DNA of 64,000 nt from Streptomyces violens (GTDB lineage: Bacteria > Actinomycetota > Actinomycetes > Streptomycetales > Streptomycetaceae): contig NZ_JOBH01000007.1 in assembly GCF_000717745.1 (NCBI RefSeq), forward strand, positions 124,001 to 188,000, written 5' to 3'. This document shows positions 36,756 to 46,779 of this stretch, one piece after another (position 1 is the stretch's first letter; each line of letters begins with the position of its first letter). The notes below the pieces were generated by a model. That model was given only the letters and a program-made list of their open reading frames with translations. It was not told the DNA's origin and ran no database searches. The translations under genes and the position numbers were made by a program.

Positions 36756-37409
36756 ATGGACAGCTCCAACACGCGTCGTGAGGCCACCCGGCGCAAGCTC
36801 TTCGAGGCCGCGGTGACACTCATCGCCGAACAGGGTTTCTCCTCCACCACGGTGGACGAGATCGCCGAGCGGGCGGGTGTCGCGAAGGGCACGGTCTACT
36901 ACAACTTCGCGAGCAAGAACGTGCTCTTCGAAGAGCTGCTCCGGCACGGCGTGGAGATGCTGGCCGCCTCGCTCCAGAACGCCGCCGACGAGGTGGCGGA
37001 GCGGGGCGGCTCCCGGGTCGACGCGCTGGACGCGATGATCCACGCGGGGCTGTACTTCATCTCGCAGTACCCGGCGCTCACCCAGCTCTACGTGGCCGAG
37101 CTGTGGCGTACGAACCGGACGTGGAACTCCACGCTGATGATGGTGCGGGAACGGGCCGTCTCCGTGGTCGCCGACGTCATCCGGGACGCGGTGGCCGGCG
37201 GCGAGCTGAGCGAGGAGATCGACATTCCGCTGACGGCTTCCGCGCTGTTCGGAATGGTGCTGGTGGCGGCGCTGGACTGGCAGTCCTTCCAGCCGGACCG
37301 GTCGATCGACGACGTGCACGCGGCGCTCTCCCGGCTCCTGCAGGGGCGGGTGAGCGGCCATCAGCACGCGGGCGGCGCCGGTGCCGAGGCCGGAACCTGC
37401 CCCTCCTGA
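36756..37409 (+). CDS. TetR-family transcriptional regulator
   Basis: 217 residues from ATG 36756. The N-terminal helix-turn-helix (TLIAEQGFSSTTVDEIAERAGVAKGTVYYNFASKNVLF region, ~20-57) is typical; the C-terminal ligand and dimer domain follows. Located 32 bases after the YhgE gene, so probably cotranscribed. Likely represses the cluster through the operator at 33660-33673; the ligand is unknown. Target and autoregulation are inferred. Confidence 0.93.
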   Translation: MDSSNTRREATRRKLFEAAVTLIAEQGFSSTTVDEIAERAGVAKGTVYYNFASKNVLFEELLRHGVEMLAASLQNAADEVAERGGSRVDALDAMIHAGLYFISQYPALTQLYVAELWRTNRTWNSTLMMVRERAVSVVADVIRDAVAGGELSEEIDIPLTASALFGMVLVAALDWQSFQPDRSIDDVHAALSRLLQGRVSGHQHAGGAGAEAGTCPS

Positions 37410-37425
37410 GGATGAGCACCCAGCC

Positions 37426-37443
37426 CTGAGTACACGTACTCAG
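37426..37443. promoter_or_regulatory. 18-bp palindrome CTGAGTAC-AC-GTACTCAG
   Basis: Perfect 8-bp arms 17 bases after the tetR stop. A further half-like TGAGTA...GTAC lies ~12 bases downstream. Could be an operator or a short RNA hairpin; see findings. Confidence 0.5.
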
Positions 37444-37573
37444 AAGGCGAGATGAGTAGGTACGCGGATGGGCCGCGACCTGCGCAGACGGGAAAGTGGA
37501 GGCCACGGAGGGGAAGCCGGCGCCGGCACCGCCGACACGGGGCGGCGGAACGGTGCGGCATCCCCGACGTGGC

Positions 37574-37732
37574 AGGGGGAGCCCGGGGGAACGGGGCTCC
37601 ACGGGGGAGCCACGGGGGAACGGGGCTCCACGCTCCACGGGGGAGCACGGGGGAAACACGGGGGAAGCCGAGGCAACTCGGTGGAACGGGGGAAGCCGGG
37701 GAAACCCGGTGGCACGGGGGAAGTACGGGGGA
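37574..37732 (+). repeat. G-run repeat tract (CGGGGGA units)
   Basis: The heptamer CGGGGGA occurs nine times within 37584-37732, plus AGGGGGA at 37574-37580. Two larger direct copies of 20 bases lie at 37584-37603 and 37613-37632. It opens a collagen-like Gly-rich reading frame, but codon bias and the downstream terminator argue that it is non-coding. Confidence 0.8.
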
Positions 37733-37767
37733 CGCGCTGTCCTGGTCGGATCGAAGGGGGAACGATC

Positions 37768-37790
37768 CGCGCCAGGGCAGCGCGTTTTTT
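37768..37790 (+). terminator. Rho-independent terminator with T6 tract
   Basis: CGCGC/GCGCG stem, 7-base loop, then TTTTTT. A preceding GGATCG/CGATCC hairpin (37748-37768) strengthens it. It ends transcripts from the TetR cluster; U-tracts like this are rare in Streptomyces. Confidence 0.75.
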
Positions 37791-37844
37791 CCTGCCTCGG
37801 CCCCAGGTCGGAGGCCGCCCCGCGGCGTTGTCAGTGGTCGCCGA

Positions 37845-37850
37845 TAAAGT
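37845..37850 (+). promoter_or_regulatory. Candidate -10 TAAAGT for a leaderless transcript
   Basis: TAAAGT ends seven bases before the ATG at 37858 and no ribosome site lies between, so transcription may start at the start codon. Confidence 0.4.
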
Positions 37851-37857
37851 CTCGTAC

Positions 37858-39399
37858 ATGGCACGGATTGCGGTGATCGGCGCCGGGACGGGCGCGATGG
37901 CGGCCGCTGCCCGGCTGGCCGTCGCGGGCCACCAGGTGGCGGTGTGGGAGCGCGGCGAGACCTACGGCGGCTCGCTGCGGCGGTTCGAGCGCGCCGGTTT
38001 CGGCTTCGACACCGGACCCGGGCTGCTGCACCTCCCGGCCGTGCAGCGCGACCTGTTCGTCAAGACCGGCCGCGAGCCGCTGGAAAAGCTCGTCGACCTG
38101 GTCCAGGTCGACCCGGCGAGCCGCCATGTCTTCCCCGACGGCACCGACGTCGCCCTGCCGAACGCCTCGCGGGCCGGCGTCACCGAGGCGCTGGACCGGG
38201 CGCTCGGCGCGGGCGCGGGCGAGCGCTGGAGCGCGCTGCTGGGCCGCGCCCGGGATGCCTGGGACCGGACTCGACGACCGCTGCTGGAGGAGCCGCTGTG
38301 GCCCGACTGGCAGGTGCTGGGCCGCGAGCCGTATCCGGCCGTCGGCCGCAAGGGCCTGCTCAAGCGGCGCCCGGCGCGCACCCTCGCCGAGGTCGCGGCC
38401 CTGGAGCTCAAGGACCCGCGGCTGGTCGCCCTGCTGGAGAGCCATGCGCTGGCGTACGGCTTCGACCCGCGCACCGCCCCCGCGAGCGCCACGGTCCTGC
38501 CGTACATGGAGCAGACCTTCGGCTCGTGGTACGTCGGCGGCGGGCTGCGCGCGCTGGCCACGGCGCTGTACGAGCGCTGCCTGGCCAGGAAGGTGGAGTT
38601 CACCTTCGGGGCCGAGGTGCGGCGGCTGGTCGTCAAGGACGGCCGGGCGGCCGGGCTGGAGCTGGCCGACGGGCGGGTGGCGGACGCCGACGTGGTGGTC
38701 GCGGGTGTCGATCCGTGGACGCTGGCCGGGCTGACCGGCGACTCCCCCGGCGCGGCCGGGCAGGTCCGCGGCGCGGACGACGTGCTGCCGCCGGCGACGC
38801 CGCCGAGCGGGCGGTTCAGCGTGCTGCTGGCGCTGCGCGGTGCCCGGGAGGCGGGCGCGGCGCACCGTACGGTCGTGCACGCCGCGGACCGGGAGGCGGA
38901 GCTGACCGGCGTCTTCGGGGGCGGCGGGCTGCCGCAGGCGCCCACGGTGACGGTGCTGCGCCCGGACGATCCGGCGCAGCGGCCCGACGAGGCCCACGAG
39001 GCGGTGACGCTGACGGTGACGGTCCCGGCGCATACGGAGGACGGCTCGGGGGGCGTCGACTGGGCGGCGGACGGGGTGGCCGAGGCGTTCGCCGACCGGG
39101 TGGTCACGGCGGCCGCCGCCGCGGTGCCGGACCTGGCGGACCGCGTCCTGTGGCGGGAGATACGGACGCCGGCGGACACCTCCGCCGACACGGGCGCGCG
39201 GGGTGGCGCGGTGCCCGGCCCCGCGCTGGCCGGCCTGGACGGACAGGCCCTGCACCCGGCCAACCGCACGCGGATACCGGGCCTCTACACGGCCGGCGGC
39301 TGGTCCCACCCGGGCGGCGGCCTGGCCCATGCGGGCATGTCCGGCGCACTGGTGGCCGGCCTCGTCGTCAACGGCGACGACTGGCGCGGCTCGCAGTAG
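37858..39399 (+). CDS. Phytoene-dehydrogenase-like FAD oxidoreductase
   Basis: 513 residues from ATG 37858. The N-terminal FAD-binding motif VIGAGTGAMAAAARLAVAGHQVAVWERG is the standard GxGxxG...E, though the second position reads GAGTGA rather than GAGIGG. The C-terminal motif GLYTAGGWSHPGGGLAHAGMSGALVA resembles the CrtI family. Relatives act as carotenoid desaturases, but no carotenoid genes are nearby, so the substrate is open. A longer in-frame start would run through the G-run repeats and a terminator and was rejected. Confidence 0.88.
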   Translation: MARIAVIGAGTGAMAAAARLAVAGHQVAVWERGETYGGSLRRFERAGFGFDTGPGLLHLPAVQRDLFVKTGREPLEKLVDLVQVDPASRHVFPDGTDVALPNASRAGVTEALDRALGAGAGERWSALLGRARDAWDRTRRPLLEEPLWPDWQVLGREPYPAVGRKGLLKRRPARTLAEVAALELKDPRLVALLESHALAYGFDPRTAPASATVLPYMEQTFGSWYVGGGLRALATALYERCLARKVEFTFGAEVRRLVVKDGRAAGLELADGRVADADVVVAGVDPWTLAGLTGDSPGAAGQVRGADDVLPPATPPSGRFSVLLALRGAREAGAAHRTVVHAADREAELTGVFGGGGLPQAPTVTVLRPDDPAQRPDEAHEAVTLTVTVPAHTEDGSGGVDWAADGVAEAFADRVVTAAAAAVPDLADRVLWREIRTPADTSADTGARGGAVPGPALAGLDGQALHPANRTRIPGLYTAGGWSHPGGGLAHAGMSGALVAGLVVNGDDWRGSQ

Positions 39400-39421
39400 C
39401 GGGACCACCCCGGGCGCGCCC

Positions 39422-40480
39422 TCAGTACCGGTACTGCTGCTCGTCGTGCCCCTGCTGCGGATAGCCGTAGCCCTGGTGCTCCGGCTGGTACTCGGGCTGG
39501 TGCGGGGGCTGTTCGGGCGGGAGGTCGCCGCCCGCGCGCTGCTGGGGGACCCAGACGCCGCCGGGCGGGGTCTCCGGCCCCGCGCCGTAGTGCTGGCCGT
39601 CGTAGCCCCCGCCGTACTGCTGCTGGGCGTGACCGTAGGGGTCCTGCCCGCCATAGGGGTCGTACGGACCGGCCTGCGCGTAGGGGTCGTACGGCGCGGC
39701 GTACGGATCCTGGCCCGCGTACGGATCGCCATAGCCGGCCTGGCCGCCGCCGTAACCGCCATAGGGATCGGCGGCGTAGCCCTCGTGGGCGGCGGCGGGC
39801 TCGTAGTAGCCGCCGTACGGGTCCTGCGGTTCCTGTCCGGGCCGGGCGTCGGTGCTGTAGATGCCGTACTGGCCGGTCTCGTCGGGCAGCGGCTGCGGGG
39901 CGTAGACCGGCGTGACCCGGGTGGCGTCGCCGCCGTACGGGTCGGCGTAGCCGTCCGGGCGGGCGTCGTAGGCGTCCGTGTACGAGGCCGCGACGGCGTC
40001 GGGCGAGTAGCCGGCGGGACCGGCGTACCCGGCCTCGTTGCCGTAGTCGTCGGCGTCGTGACGGCCCTCGGCGCCGTGGCCGTCACCGGCCTCCTGCGGG
40101 CCGTGCCGGTCGTCGTCCGGGAACGGGGCGGCCGCCGGTGCGAAGGCCGCGCCGGCGGTCTCCCGGGCCGATTCGGCGGCGGCCTTCCGGCCGCCCGAGC
40201 GCCGTCGGCCGCTCACCCGGGGCCGGCCGGCCTCGAGCGCCCAGCCCATCGTGAAGCCACGCCGGAAGGAGAGCGTGACGTAGGTCTGGCCCACCGCGAA
40301 GGCGATTGCGCCGATCGCGATGACCACGATGGACGGCAGGATCACGCCGATGACGACGCCGAGGAAGCCGAAGAAGGCCAGCAGCCGCCAGCGGAGCCGG
40401 GCCTTGTACTGCAGCAGGACCTCGCCCAGCAGCCAGAGCGCCACGACGCCGAAGGCGAGGTAGAGGATCGTCCAGCCCAT
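39422..40480 (-). CDS. Membrane protein with Tyr/Gly/Asp/Pro-rich repeat tail
   Basis: 352 residues. Residues 1-75 contain two or three membrane helices (ILYLAFGVVALWLLGEVLL and FFGFLGVVIGVILPSIVVIAIGAIAFAV). From ~95 the protein is disordered; 195-345 is dominated by DPYGGY, QDPYA and similar units. It resembles conserved Streptomyces membrane proteins of unknown function. The tail might phase-separate or interact with other envelope components; this is speculation. Placed 36 bases downstream of metF on the same strand. Confidence 0.82.
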   Translation of the reverse strand: MGWTILYLAFGVVALWLLGEVLLQYKARLRWRLLAFFGFLGVVIGVILPSIVVIAIGAIAFAVGQTYVTLSFRRGFTMGWALEAGRPRVSGRRRSGGRKAAAESARETAGAAFAPAAAPFPDDDRHGPQEAGDGHGAEGRHDADDYGNEAGYAGPAGYSPDAVAASYTDAYDARPDGYADPYGGDATRVTPVYAPQPLPDETGQYGIYSTDARPGQEPQDPYGGYYEPAAAHEGYAADPYGGYGGGQAGYGDPYAGQDPYAAPYDPYAQAGPYDPYGGQDPYGHAQQQYGGGYDGQHYGAGPETPPGGVWVPQQRAGGDLPPEQPPHQPEYQPEHQGYGYPQQGHDEQQYRY

Positions 40481-40516
40481 GTACGCCCCTGTTTCCGCCG
40501 CTGTGGGCCACCGTGG

Positions 40517-41434
40517 TCAGGTCTGCTGGTGCAGACCCAGATTCTCGTAGATTTCCAGCGTCGCCGTGGAGTGGTTCAGGGTAATGAAGTGCAACCCCGG
40601 AATGCCCTCGGCGGTCAATCGTGCACACAGCTCCGTGGCGTACTCGATACCAATGGAGCGTACCGCCGCGGGATCGTCCTTGACGGCCAGGATGCGTTCC
40701 GCCAGCTCGGGCGGGAAAGCCGCATTGCTGAGCTGCGCGAACCGCTCGATCTGCCGGACGTTCGTGACCGGCATGATCTCCGGGATGATCGGCGTTTCGC
40801 AACCGGCGGCGGCCACCCTGTCACGAAGGCGCAGATAGTCCTCCGCGTAGAAGAACATCTGGGTGATCGCGAAGTCGGCGCCCGCACGGCACTTGTCCAC
40901 GAAGTGCCGGATGTCGGTGTCCCAGTCGGTGGAGCGCGGGTGCATCTCGGGGAAGGCGGCGACGCCCACGCAGAAGTCGCCGGACTCCTTGATCAGCCGG
41001 ACCAGGTCGGCGGCGTACGCGATGCCCTCGGGGTGGCGCACCCACTCGCCCAGCGGGTCGCCGGGCGGGTCGCCGCGCAGCGCGAGCATGTTGCGGATGC
41101 CGGCGTCGGCGTACTGGCCGATGATGTTCCGCAGGTCGGCGATGGAGTGGTTGACCGCGGTCAGGTGGGCGACCGGGGTGAGCGTGGTGTCCGTGGCGAT
41201 CCGCTCGGTCGCCCGGACGGTGCCCTCACGGGAGGTGCCGCCGGCGCCGTAGGTCACCGACACGAAGGTCGGGGCGACGGCCTCGATGCGGCGAATGGCC
41301 TTCCACAGGGTCCGCTCGCCCTTCTCGGTCTTCGGGGCGGCGAACTCGAACGAATAGGACCGCTTGCCGGAAGCGAGCAGTTCGCGCACCGTACGCGCGC
41401 GGTCAGTCCTGGTGGAAGCTGTACCTAGGGCCAT
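40517..41434 (-). CDS. metF: 5,10-methylenetetrahydrofolate reductase MetF
   Basis: FAD enzyme that makes 5-methyltetrahydrofolate for methionine synthesis. 305 residues, TIM-barrel. Motifs are [39 protein letters not shown] and [16 protein letters not shown]. The start at ATG 41434 lacks a good ribosome site; TAACCT six bases before it is -10-like, so a leaderless transcript is possible. No SAM or B12 riboswitch is evident upstream. Confidence 0.97.
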   Translation of the reverse strand: MALGTASTRTDRARTVRELLASGKRSYSFEFAAPKTEKGERTLWKAIRRIEAVAPTFVSVTYGAGGTSREGTVRATERIATDTTLTPVAHLTAVNHSIADLRNIIGQYADAGIRNMLALRGDPPGDPLGEWVRHPEGIAYAADLVRLIKESGDFCVGVAAFPEMHPRSTDWDTDIRHFVDKCRAGADFAITQMFFYAEDYLRLRDRVAAAGCETPIIPEIMPVTNVRQIERFAQLSNAAFPPELAERILAVKDDPAAVRSIGIEYATELCARLTAEGIPGLHFITLNHSTATLEIYENLGLHQQT

Positions 41435-41588
41435 ACCGGCAGGTTAACCACCGGCCAGGCAGGCCCCCAACCACGTACGGCTCTATGCCCCGGTTTGCCG
41501 GTTTCCTGTTCACCAGTCGGACACTTCACGTCAGACCGCTGCTCATCGGCCCGGGGCGCCGCGCCCCTCTGTACGCGGAGCATCACAC

Positions 41589-41608
41589 GGCGTACGTTCC
41601 CGTACGCC
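41589..41608 (-). terminator. Terminator after thiE
   Basis: GGCGTACG/CGTACGCC stem with TTCC loop, six bases past the thiE stop. Confidence 0.65.
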
Positions 41609-41614
41609 ACCGCG

Positions 41615-42265
41615 TCACGCTTCGTACGCGCGGATCCGCTTCGCCAGCTCGGCCGCCGCCGCGCCCGGATCCGCGGCCTCGGTGAGCGCGCGCACCACCA
41701 CGACCCGGCGGGCGCCCGCCGCCAGCACCTCGTCCAGATTGCCCGCGTCGATCCCGCCGATCGCGAACCAGGGGCGCTCGGGGCGCTGCGCCGCTGCGTA
41801 CCGCACGAGGTCCAGGCCCGGGGCGAGCCGGCCCGGCTTGGTCGGGGTGGGCCAGCAGGGGCCCGTGCAGAAGTAGTCCACGCCCGGCTCGGCGAGGGCG
41901 GCGTCCACCTCGGCCTCGGCGTGCGTGGACCGGCCTATCAGGACGTCGTCGCCGAGGATGGCGCGCGCCGCGGGGACCGGCAGGTCGCCCTGTCCGAGAT
42001 GGAGCACGTCGGAGCCGATGGCGTGCGCGACGTCCGCCCGGTCGTTGACCGCGAGGAGCTTGCCGTGCCGGCGGCAGGCGTCCGCGAAGACCTCCAGGTG
42101 CGCCAGCTCCTCGCCGGCCTCCATGCCCTTGTCGCGGAGCTGCACGATGTCCACGCCCGAGGAGAGCACCGCGTCCAGGAACTGCGGCAGGTCGCCCTGC
42201 TCCTTGCGGGCTCCCGTGCACAGGTAGAGGCGGGCGTCGGACAGGGCCTGTCGTGCGGTGCTCAT
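41615..42265 (-). CDS. thiE: Thiamine-phosphate synthase ThiE
   Basis: Joins the HMP pyrimidine and thiazole phosphate into thiamine monophosphate. 216 residues, TIM barrel. Motifs are [42 protein letters not shown], the phosphate loop and [23 protein letters not shown]. It lies on the strand opposite the TPP-riboswitch thiO-S-G operon ~2 kb away, with no riboswitch of its own seen here. Confidence 0.96.
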   Translation of the reverse strand: MSTARQALSDARLYLCTGARKEQGDLPQFLDAVLSSGVDIVQLRDKGMEAGEELAHLEVFADACRRHGKLLAVNDRADVAHAIGSDVLHLGQGDLPVPAARAILGDDVLIGRSTHAEAEVDAALAEPGVDYFCTGPCWPTPTKPGRLAPGLDLVRYAAAQRPERPWFAIGGIDAGNLDEVLAAGARRVVVVRALTEAADPGAAAAELAKRIRAYEA

Positions 42266-42284
42266 CGGGTCTTCCCCCCAGACG

Positions 42285-42319
42285 GGGCGTACGGACCGGG
42301 CCGGCCGGTCCGTACGCCC
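42285..42319 (-). terminator. Terminator after the Rv2175c-type gene
   Basis: Perfect 15-bp stem (GGGCGTACGGACCGG with its complement) and 5-base loop between the 42348 stop and the thiE start. Confidence 0.85.
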
Positions 42320-42347
42320 TTCGGTTGCGGCGGTGGTGGCGGGTGTG

Positions 42348-42713
42348 TCAGACGGCGAGCGCCTGTGCCCGGCGCTTCACCTCCGTGCCGCGATTCTCGC
42401 GCAGCGCCTGCGCGGGCGTCCCCGGCAGGGTCTCATCCGCGGTGAACAGCCACTCCAGCATCTCTTCGTCGGTGAAGCCGTCGTCCCTGAGGAGCGTGAG
42501 CGTCCCCACCAGGCCCTTGACGACCTTGCCTTCCTTGATGAACTCGGCCGGCACCTGGAGGGCCCTGTTCTCACCGCGGCGCACCGCGATCAGCTGGCCC
42601 TCCTTGACCAGCTGCCGGACTCGGGTCACCTCGACACCGAATTCCTCGGCGATGTCGGGGAGGGTGAGCCAGGCGGAAACCAGTCCATCGATCTTTGCGT
42701 CAATCTCGGTCAC
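42348..42713 (-). CDS. Rv2175c-type DNA-binding protein
   Basis: 121 residues from GTG 42713 ([15 protein letters not shown]). The N-terminal winged helix-turn-helix [36 protein letters not shown] region and C-terminal domain match the mycobacterial Rv2175c family. In Mycobacterium tuberculosis that protein is phosphorylated by the PASTA-less kinase PknL encoded beside it. Here a PASTA kinase gene lies 4 kb away, so a similar link is possible but not shown. Confidence 0.88.
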   Translation of the reverse strand: MTEIDAKIDGLVSAWLTLPDIAEEFGVEVTRVRQLVKEGQLIAVRRGENRALQVPAEFIKEGKVVKGLVGTLTLLRDDGFTDEEMLEWLFTADETLPGTPAQALRENRGTEVKRRAQALAV

Positions 42714-42803
42714 CCCCCAAGCGTGCCATCCCCCACTGACAGTCGGTAGCCGGGCATCGCCATCAGTGCACACCACCGGCCACAGCGGGCGGCCGCGCAG
42801 CCG

Positions 42804-44051
42804 CTAATGCACCTGCGCCGCAGCCGATTTCAGCGGTACCGAGGCGTCCGCCGCGGCCGTCCGGTCCAGCAGCGCGCCGCGCTCGATGAGCTTGCGGCCC
42901 TGCGCCAGGTCGCGCGGCCGCCCCACGGCCAGCAGCGCCACCAGCGCGCCCTCCCGCAGCCACAGCACCGTCCAGGCCGCGCTCGCGGGGTCGCCGCGCC
43001 AGATCAGCTCGTCGGCGACGCCGTGGTACCCGGCGCACTGCACGAACCGGCCGAACTGCTCCGACCAGAAGTAGGGCACGGGGTCGTACACCGTGCCCTC
43101 CACCTCGCACCGGGCGATGTTCGAGGCGACCGTGCGCGGCCCCTGGAGGGCGTTGTCCCAGTGGTGCACGAGGAGCCGGCGGCCGTAGCGCGTGGACGGG
43201 AAGGAGGCGCAGTCGCCGACCGCGTACACATCGGGCACCGAGGTGCGCAGCCGCTCGTCGGCCCGTACGGAGCGGTCCTCGCACAGCTCGACACCGGAGC
43301 CGGCCAGCCAGTCCGTGGCGCAGCGCGAGCCGATGCCGATCACCACGGCGTCCGCGGGCAGCGACGTGCCGTCGGCGAGCAGGACGGCGCCCTCTTGCAC
43401 GGCGGCGACTCTGGTACCGGTACGGAGCGTGGCGCCCGCGGCGGCGTACCAGCGGGCCATGTGGGCGGCGACCTCTTCGGGCAGCGCGCCGGCCAGCGGG
43501 CGGTCGGCGGCCTCCACCACGGTGACCTCGCAGCCGGTCTCGCGGGCCGCGGTGGTGAACTCCGCGCCGATCCAGCCCGCGCCCACCACCACGATGCGCT
43601 GCTGCGCGGCCAGCACCGGGCGCAGCCGCTCGGCGTCGTCCAGGGTGCGCAGCACGTGCACACCCGGTACGCCCTCGCTGCCCGGGAGGGTCATCGCCTC
43701 CGCCCCCGTGGCGATGACCAGCCGGTCGTAGGGCACCGGGCCGGCGTCGGTCAGTACCTCATGGGCGTCGGCGGCGAGTCCGGTGACACTCCTGCCGAGC
43801 TCCAGCTCGATCCCGAGGGAGGCGAAGTCGACGTCGAAGGCCGAGCCGTCCGCCTTGCCGAGCAGCACCGCCTTGGAGAGCGGCGGCCGGTCGTAGGGCG
43901 GGTGCGGTTCGGCGCCGAGCAGGGTGATCGTGCCGCGCCAGCCCTGTTCGCGCAGGGCAACGGCGGTCTGCACGCCCGCCATCCCCGCGCCGGCGATGAC
44001 GACGCGGCGCGAGCGGTCGGGGGTCCGCGAGTACTTGCTCTGCTGGCTCAC
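42804..44051 (-). CDS. FAD-dependent NAD(P)H oxidoreductase (ferredoxin-reductase type)
   Basis: 415 residues with two dinucleotide-binding domains. The FAD motif is VVIAGAGMAGVQTAVAL, the NAD motif VVVGAGWIGAEFTTAARETG, and the late FAD motif DVYAVGDCASF. Overall it matches reductases that feed electrons to [2Fe-2S] ferredoxins or rubredoxins of oxygenases. No ferredoxin or P450 gene is adjacent, so the partner is unknown. Confidence 0.93.
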   Translation of the reverse strand: MSQQSKYSRTPDRSRRVVIAGAGMAGVQTAVALREQGWRGTITLLGAEPHPPYDRPPLSKAVLLGKADGSAFDVDFASLGIELELGRSVTGLAADAHEVLTDAGPVPYDRLVIATGAEAMTLPGSEGVPGVHVLRTLDDAERLRPVLAAQQRIVVVGAGWIGAEFTTAARETGCEVTVVEAADRPLAGALPEEVAAHMARWYAAAGATLRTGTRVAAVQEGAVLLADGTSLPADAVVIGIGSRCATDWLAGSGVELCEDRSVRADERLRTSVPDVYAVGDCASFPSTRYGRRLLVHHWDNALQGPRTVASNIARCEVEGTVYDPVPYFWSEQFGRFVQCAGYHGVADELIWRGDPASAAWTVLWLREGALVALLAVGRPRDLAQGRKLIERGALLDRTAAADASVPLKSAAAQVH

Positions 44052-44189
44052 CTGATCACTCTAGGACGCGCCCCTTCGGGGGGCTCAGCACCTCGCGACG
44101 AGATCTCTGACACAGGGTCACGCTCCGGCCGCGCAGAGCACCCTTACGGCGCGTCGGGCGCCCGTACTACTCTGACGGCACTTGTACTC

Positions 44190-44278
44190 GCGGGAGCCCG
44201 GACGCACCGGGCTGAGAGGGAGGCTGCGGCGGCCTCCGACCGTACGAACCTGATCCGGGTCATGCCGGCGAAGGGAGG
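44190..44278 (+). promoter_or_regulatory. TPP riboswitch (THI element)
   Basis: Binds thiamine pyrophosphate and lowers expression of thiO-thiS-thiG. The conserved CTGAGA (44211-44216) and CCTGATCCGGGT (44249-44260) pieces are in place and flanked by pairing arms; the domain ends GGCGAAGGGAGG. The last purine block is also the thiO ribosome site, with no terminator between, so control is probably at translation start. Confidence 0.95.
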
Positions 44279-44290
44279 GGCTGGACACCT

Positions 44291-45520
44291 ATGCATCCAC
44301 CTGCACAAACACCTTCGGGGACGGCTGCCGGGCGACCCGACGTGGTGATCGTCGGGGGCGGTCTCATGGGGCTCGTGACGGCCTGGCGGGCGGCCCAGCG
44401 GGGCCTTGCCACCACCGTCGTGGACCCGGAGCCGGGCGGCGGCGCGGCGCGCGTCGCGGCCGGCATGCTGGCCGCCGTCACCGAGCTGCACTACGGCGAG
44501 GAAACGCTCCTGGGGCTGAATCTCGACTCCGCGGCGCGCTATCCGGCGTTCGCCGCCGAGCTGGCCGAGGCGAGCGGCCAGGACCTGGGACACCGGCGGT
44601 GCGGCACGCTCGCCGTGGCCCTGGACGCCGACGACCGCGCCCATCTGCGGGAGCTGCACGCGCTGCAGCGCCGCTGCGGCCTGGACTCGGAGTGGCTGAC
44701 CGGCCGCGAGTGCCGGAAGCTCGAACCGATGCTCGCGCCGGGCGTGCGCGGCGGGCTCCGGGTGGACGGCGACCACCAGATCGACCCGCGGCGGCTCGCC
44801 ACGGCCCTGCTGACGGCCTGTGAGCGGGCCGGGGTGGCGTTCGTACGGGACCGGGCCGAGCGGCTGACGGTGACCGGGGACCGGGCCACCGGCATCGAGC
44901 TGGCGGACGGCACGGCGCTGCCGGCCGGGCAGGTCGTGCTGGCGGCGGGCAGCTTCAGCGGGCGGCTGGCCGGGGTGCCCGAGCACGTACGGCCGCCGGT
45001 CCGGCCGGTCAAGGGCCAGGTGCTGCGGCTGCGGGTTCCCGCCGCGTACGGCCCGTTCCTGTCCCGCACCGTGCGCGCCGTGGTGCGCGGCGGCCCGCTC
45101 TATCTGGTGCCGCGCGAGAACGGTGACATGGTCGTCGGCGCCACCAGTGAGGAGCTGGGCTGGGACACCACGGTGACCGCGGGCGGCGTCTACGAGTTGC
45201 TGCGCGACGCGCACGAGCTGGTGCCGGGCATCACCGAGCTGCCGCTGACCGAGACGATCGCCGGGCTGCGCCCCGGGTCGCCCGACAACGCGCCGCTGCT
45301 GGGCCCGACCGCCCTGCCCGGCCTCCTGCTGGCCACCGGCCACTTCCGCAACGGTGTGCTGCTCACCCCCGTCACCGGCGACGTCATGGCCCACGCGCTG
45401 ACCACCGGCGCGCTGCCCGAAGAGGCGCGGCCCTTCACGCCGCTGCGCTTCGGGCCCGCAGCCGCCTCTCCCCCCGTACAGGCGCCGCAGCGCGCCGCAC
45501 TCCAGGAGCAGACCGCATGA
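44291..45520 (+). CDS. thiO: Glycine oxidase ThiO
   Basis: FAD enzyme oxidising glycine to the imine used in thiazole synthesis. 409 residues from ATG 44291. The FAD motif is VVIVGGGLMGLVTAWRAAQRG; substrate-site segments include the late IAGLRPGSPDNAPLLGP and LATGHFRNGVLLTP. First gene behind the TPP riboswitch; ends with an ATGA overlap with thiS. Confidence 0.96.
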   Translation: MHPPAQTPSGTAAGRPDVVIVGGGLMGLVTAWRAAQRGLATTVVDPEPGGGAARVAAGMLAAVTELHYGEETLLGLNLDSAARYPAFAAELAEASGQDLGHRRCGTLAVALDADDRAHLRELHALQRRCGLDSEWLTGRECRKLEPMLAPGVRGGLRVDGDHQIDPRRLATALLTACERAGVAFVRDRAERLTVTGDRATGIELADGTALPAGQVVLAAGSFSGRLAGVPEHVRPPVRPVKGQVLRLRVPAAYGPFLSRTVRAVVRGGPLYLVPRENGDMVVGATSEELGWDTTVTAGGVYELLRDAHELVPGITELPLTETIAGLRPGSPDNAPLLGPTALPGLLLATGHFRNGVLLTPVTGDVMAHALTTGALPEEARPFTPLRFGPAAASPPVQAPQRAALQEQTA

Positions 45521-45765
45521 CCGCCTCGAAGGCACCCGGCCCCACCGCCCCCCTTGCCGCGCCCGTCACCGTCTCCGTGAACGGCGAGCCGCGCGAGATC
45601 CCCGGCGGGCTGCCGCTCGACCGGCTGGTGGCCACGCTGACCACCGCCTCCAGCGGGGTCGCCGCCGCCGTCAACGAAGAGGTCGTCCCGCGCAGCCAGT
45701 GGGCGGCGACGCCGCTCGGCAACGGGGACCGCGTCGAAGTTCTCACCGCAGTCCAGGGAGGCTGA
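45517..45765 (+). CDS. thiS: Sulfur carrier protein ThiS
   Basis: Ubiquitin-fold sulfur carrier; its C-terminal Gly-Gly is adenylated and converted to a thiocarboxylate. 82 residues ending AVQGG, exactly the required end. The family is usually ~66 residues, and the extra ~17 N-terminal residues are Ala/Pro-rich. The ATGA overlap with thiO and nine-base gap to thiG indicate a three-gene operon. Confidence 0.96.
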   Translation: MTASKAPGPTAPLAAPVTVSVNGEPREIPGGLPLDRLVATLTTASSGVAAAVNEEVVPRSQWAATPLGNGDRVEVLTAVQGG

Positions 45766-46629
<864 letters not shown>

Positions 46630-46779
46630 GGCAGCACGGGCAGGGGCGCCGGAAGGCCCGCCACCGGCGCCCCGACCTGTGCCGCACGCCCCTCCGCCCG
46701 TTACCGTTCGGCTGCAGTCCGGCCCGTACGGTACGGAGGGCATGAGGGCGGTGGACAGCTGCTCGTAGACTCGTCTGCC

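Noticed and set aside
37574..37732. CRISPR-like array
   Set aside because: The units are only seven bases, the spacers are irregular and partly repeated, and no cas genes are near. It is a G-run repeat.
37468..37857. In-frame upstream extension of the FAD oxidoreductase giving a Gly-rich collagen-like protein
   Set aside because: It crosses the G-run repeats and a U-tract terminator, and a proper FAD-binding start (MARIAVIGAG) lies at 37858. Repeat DNA of this kind gives Gly-rich frames by chance.
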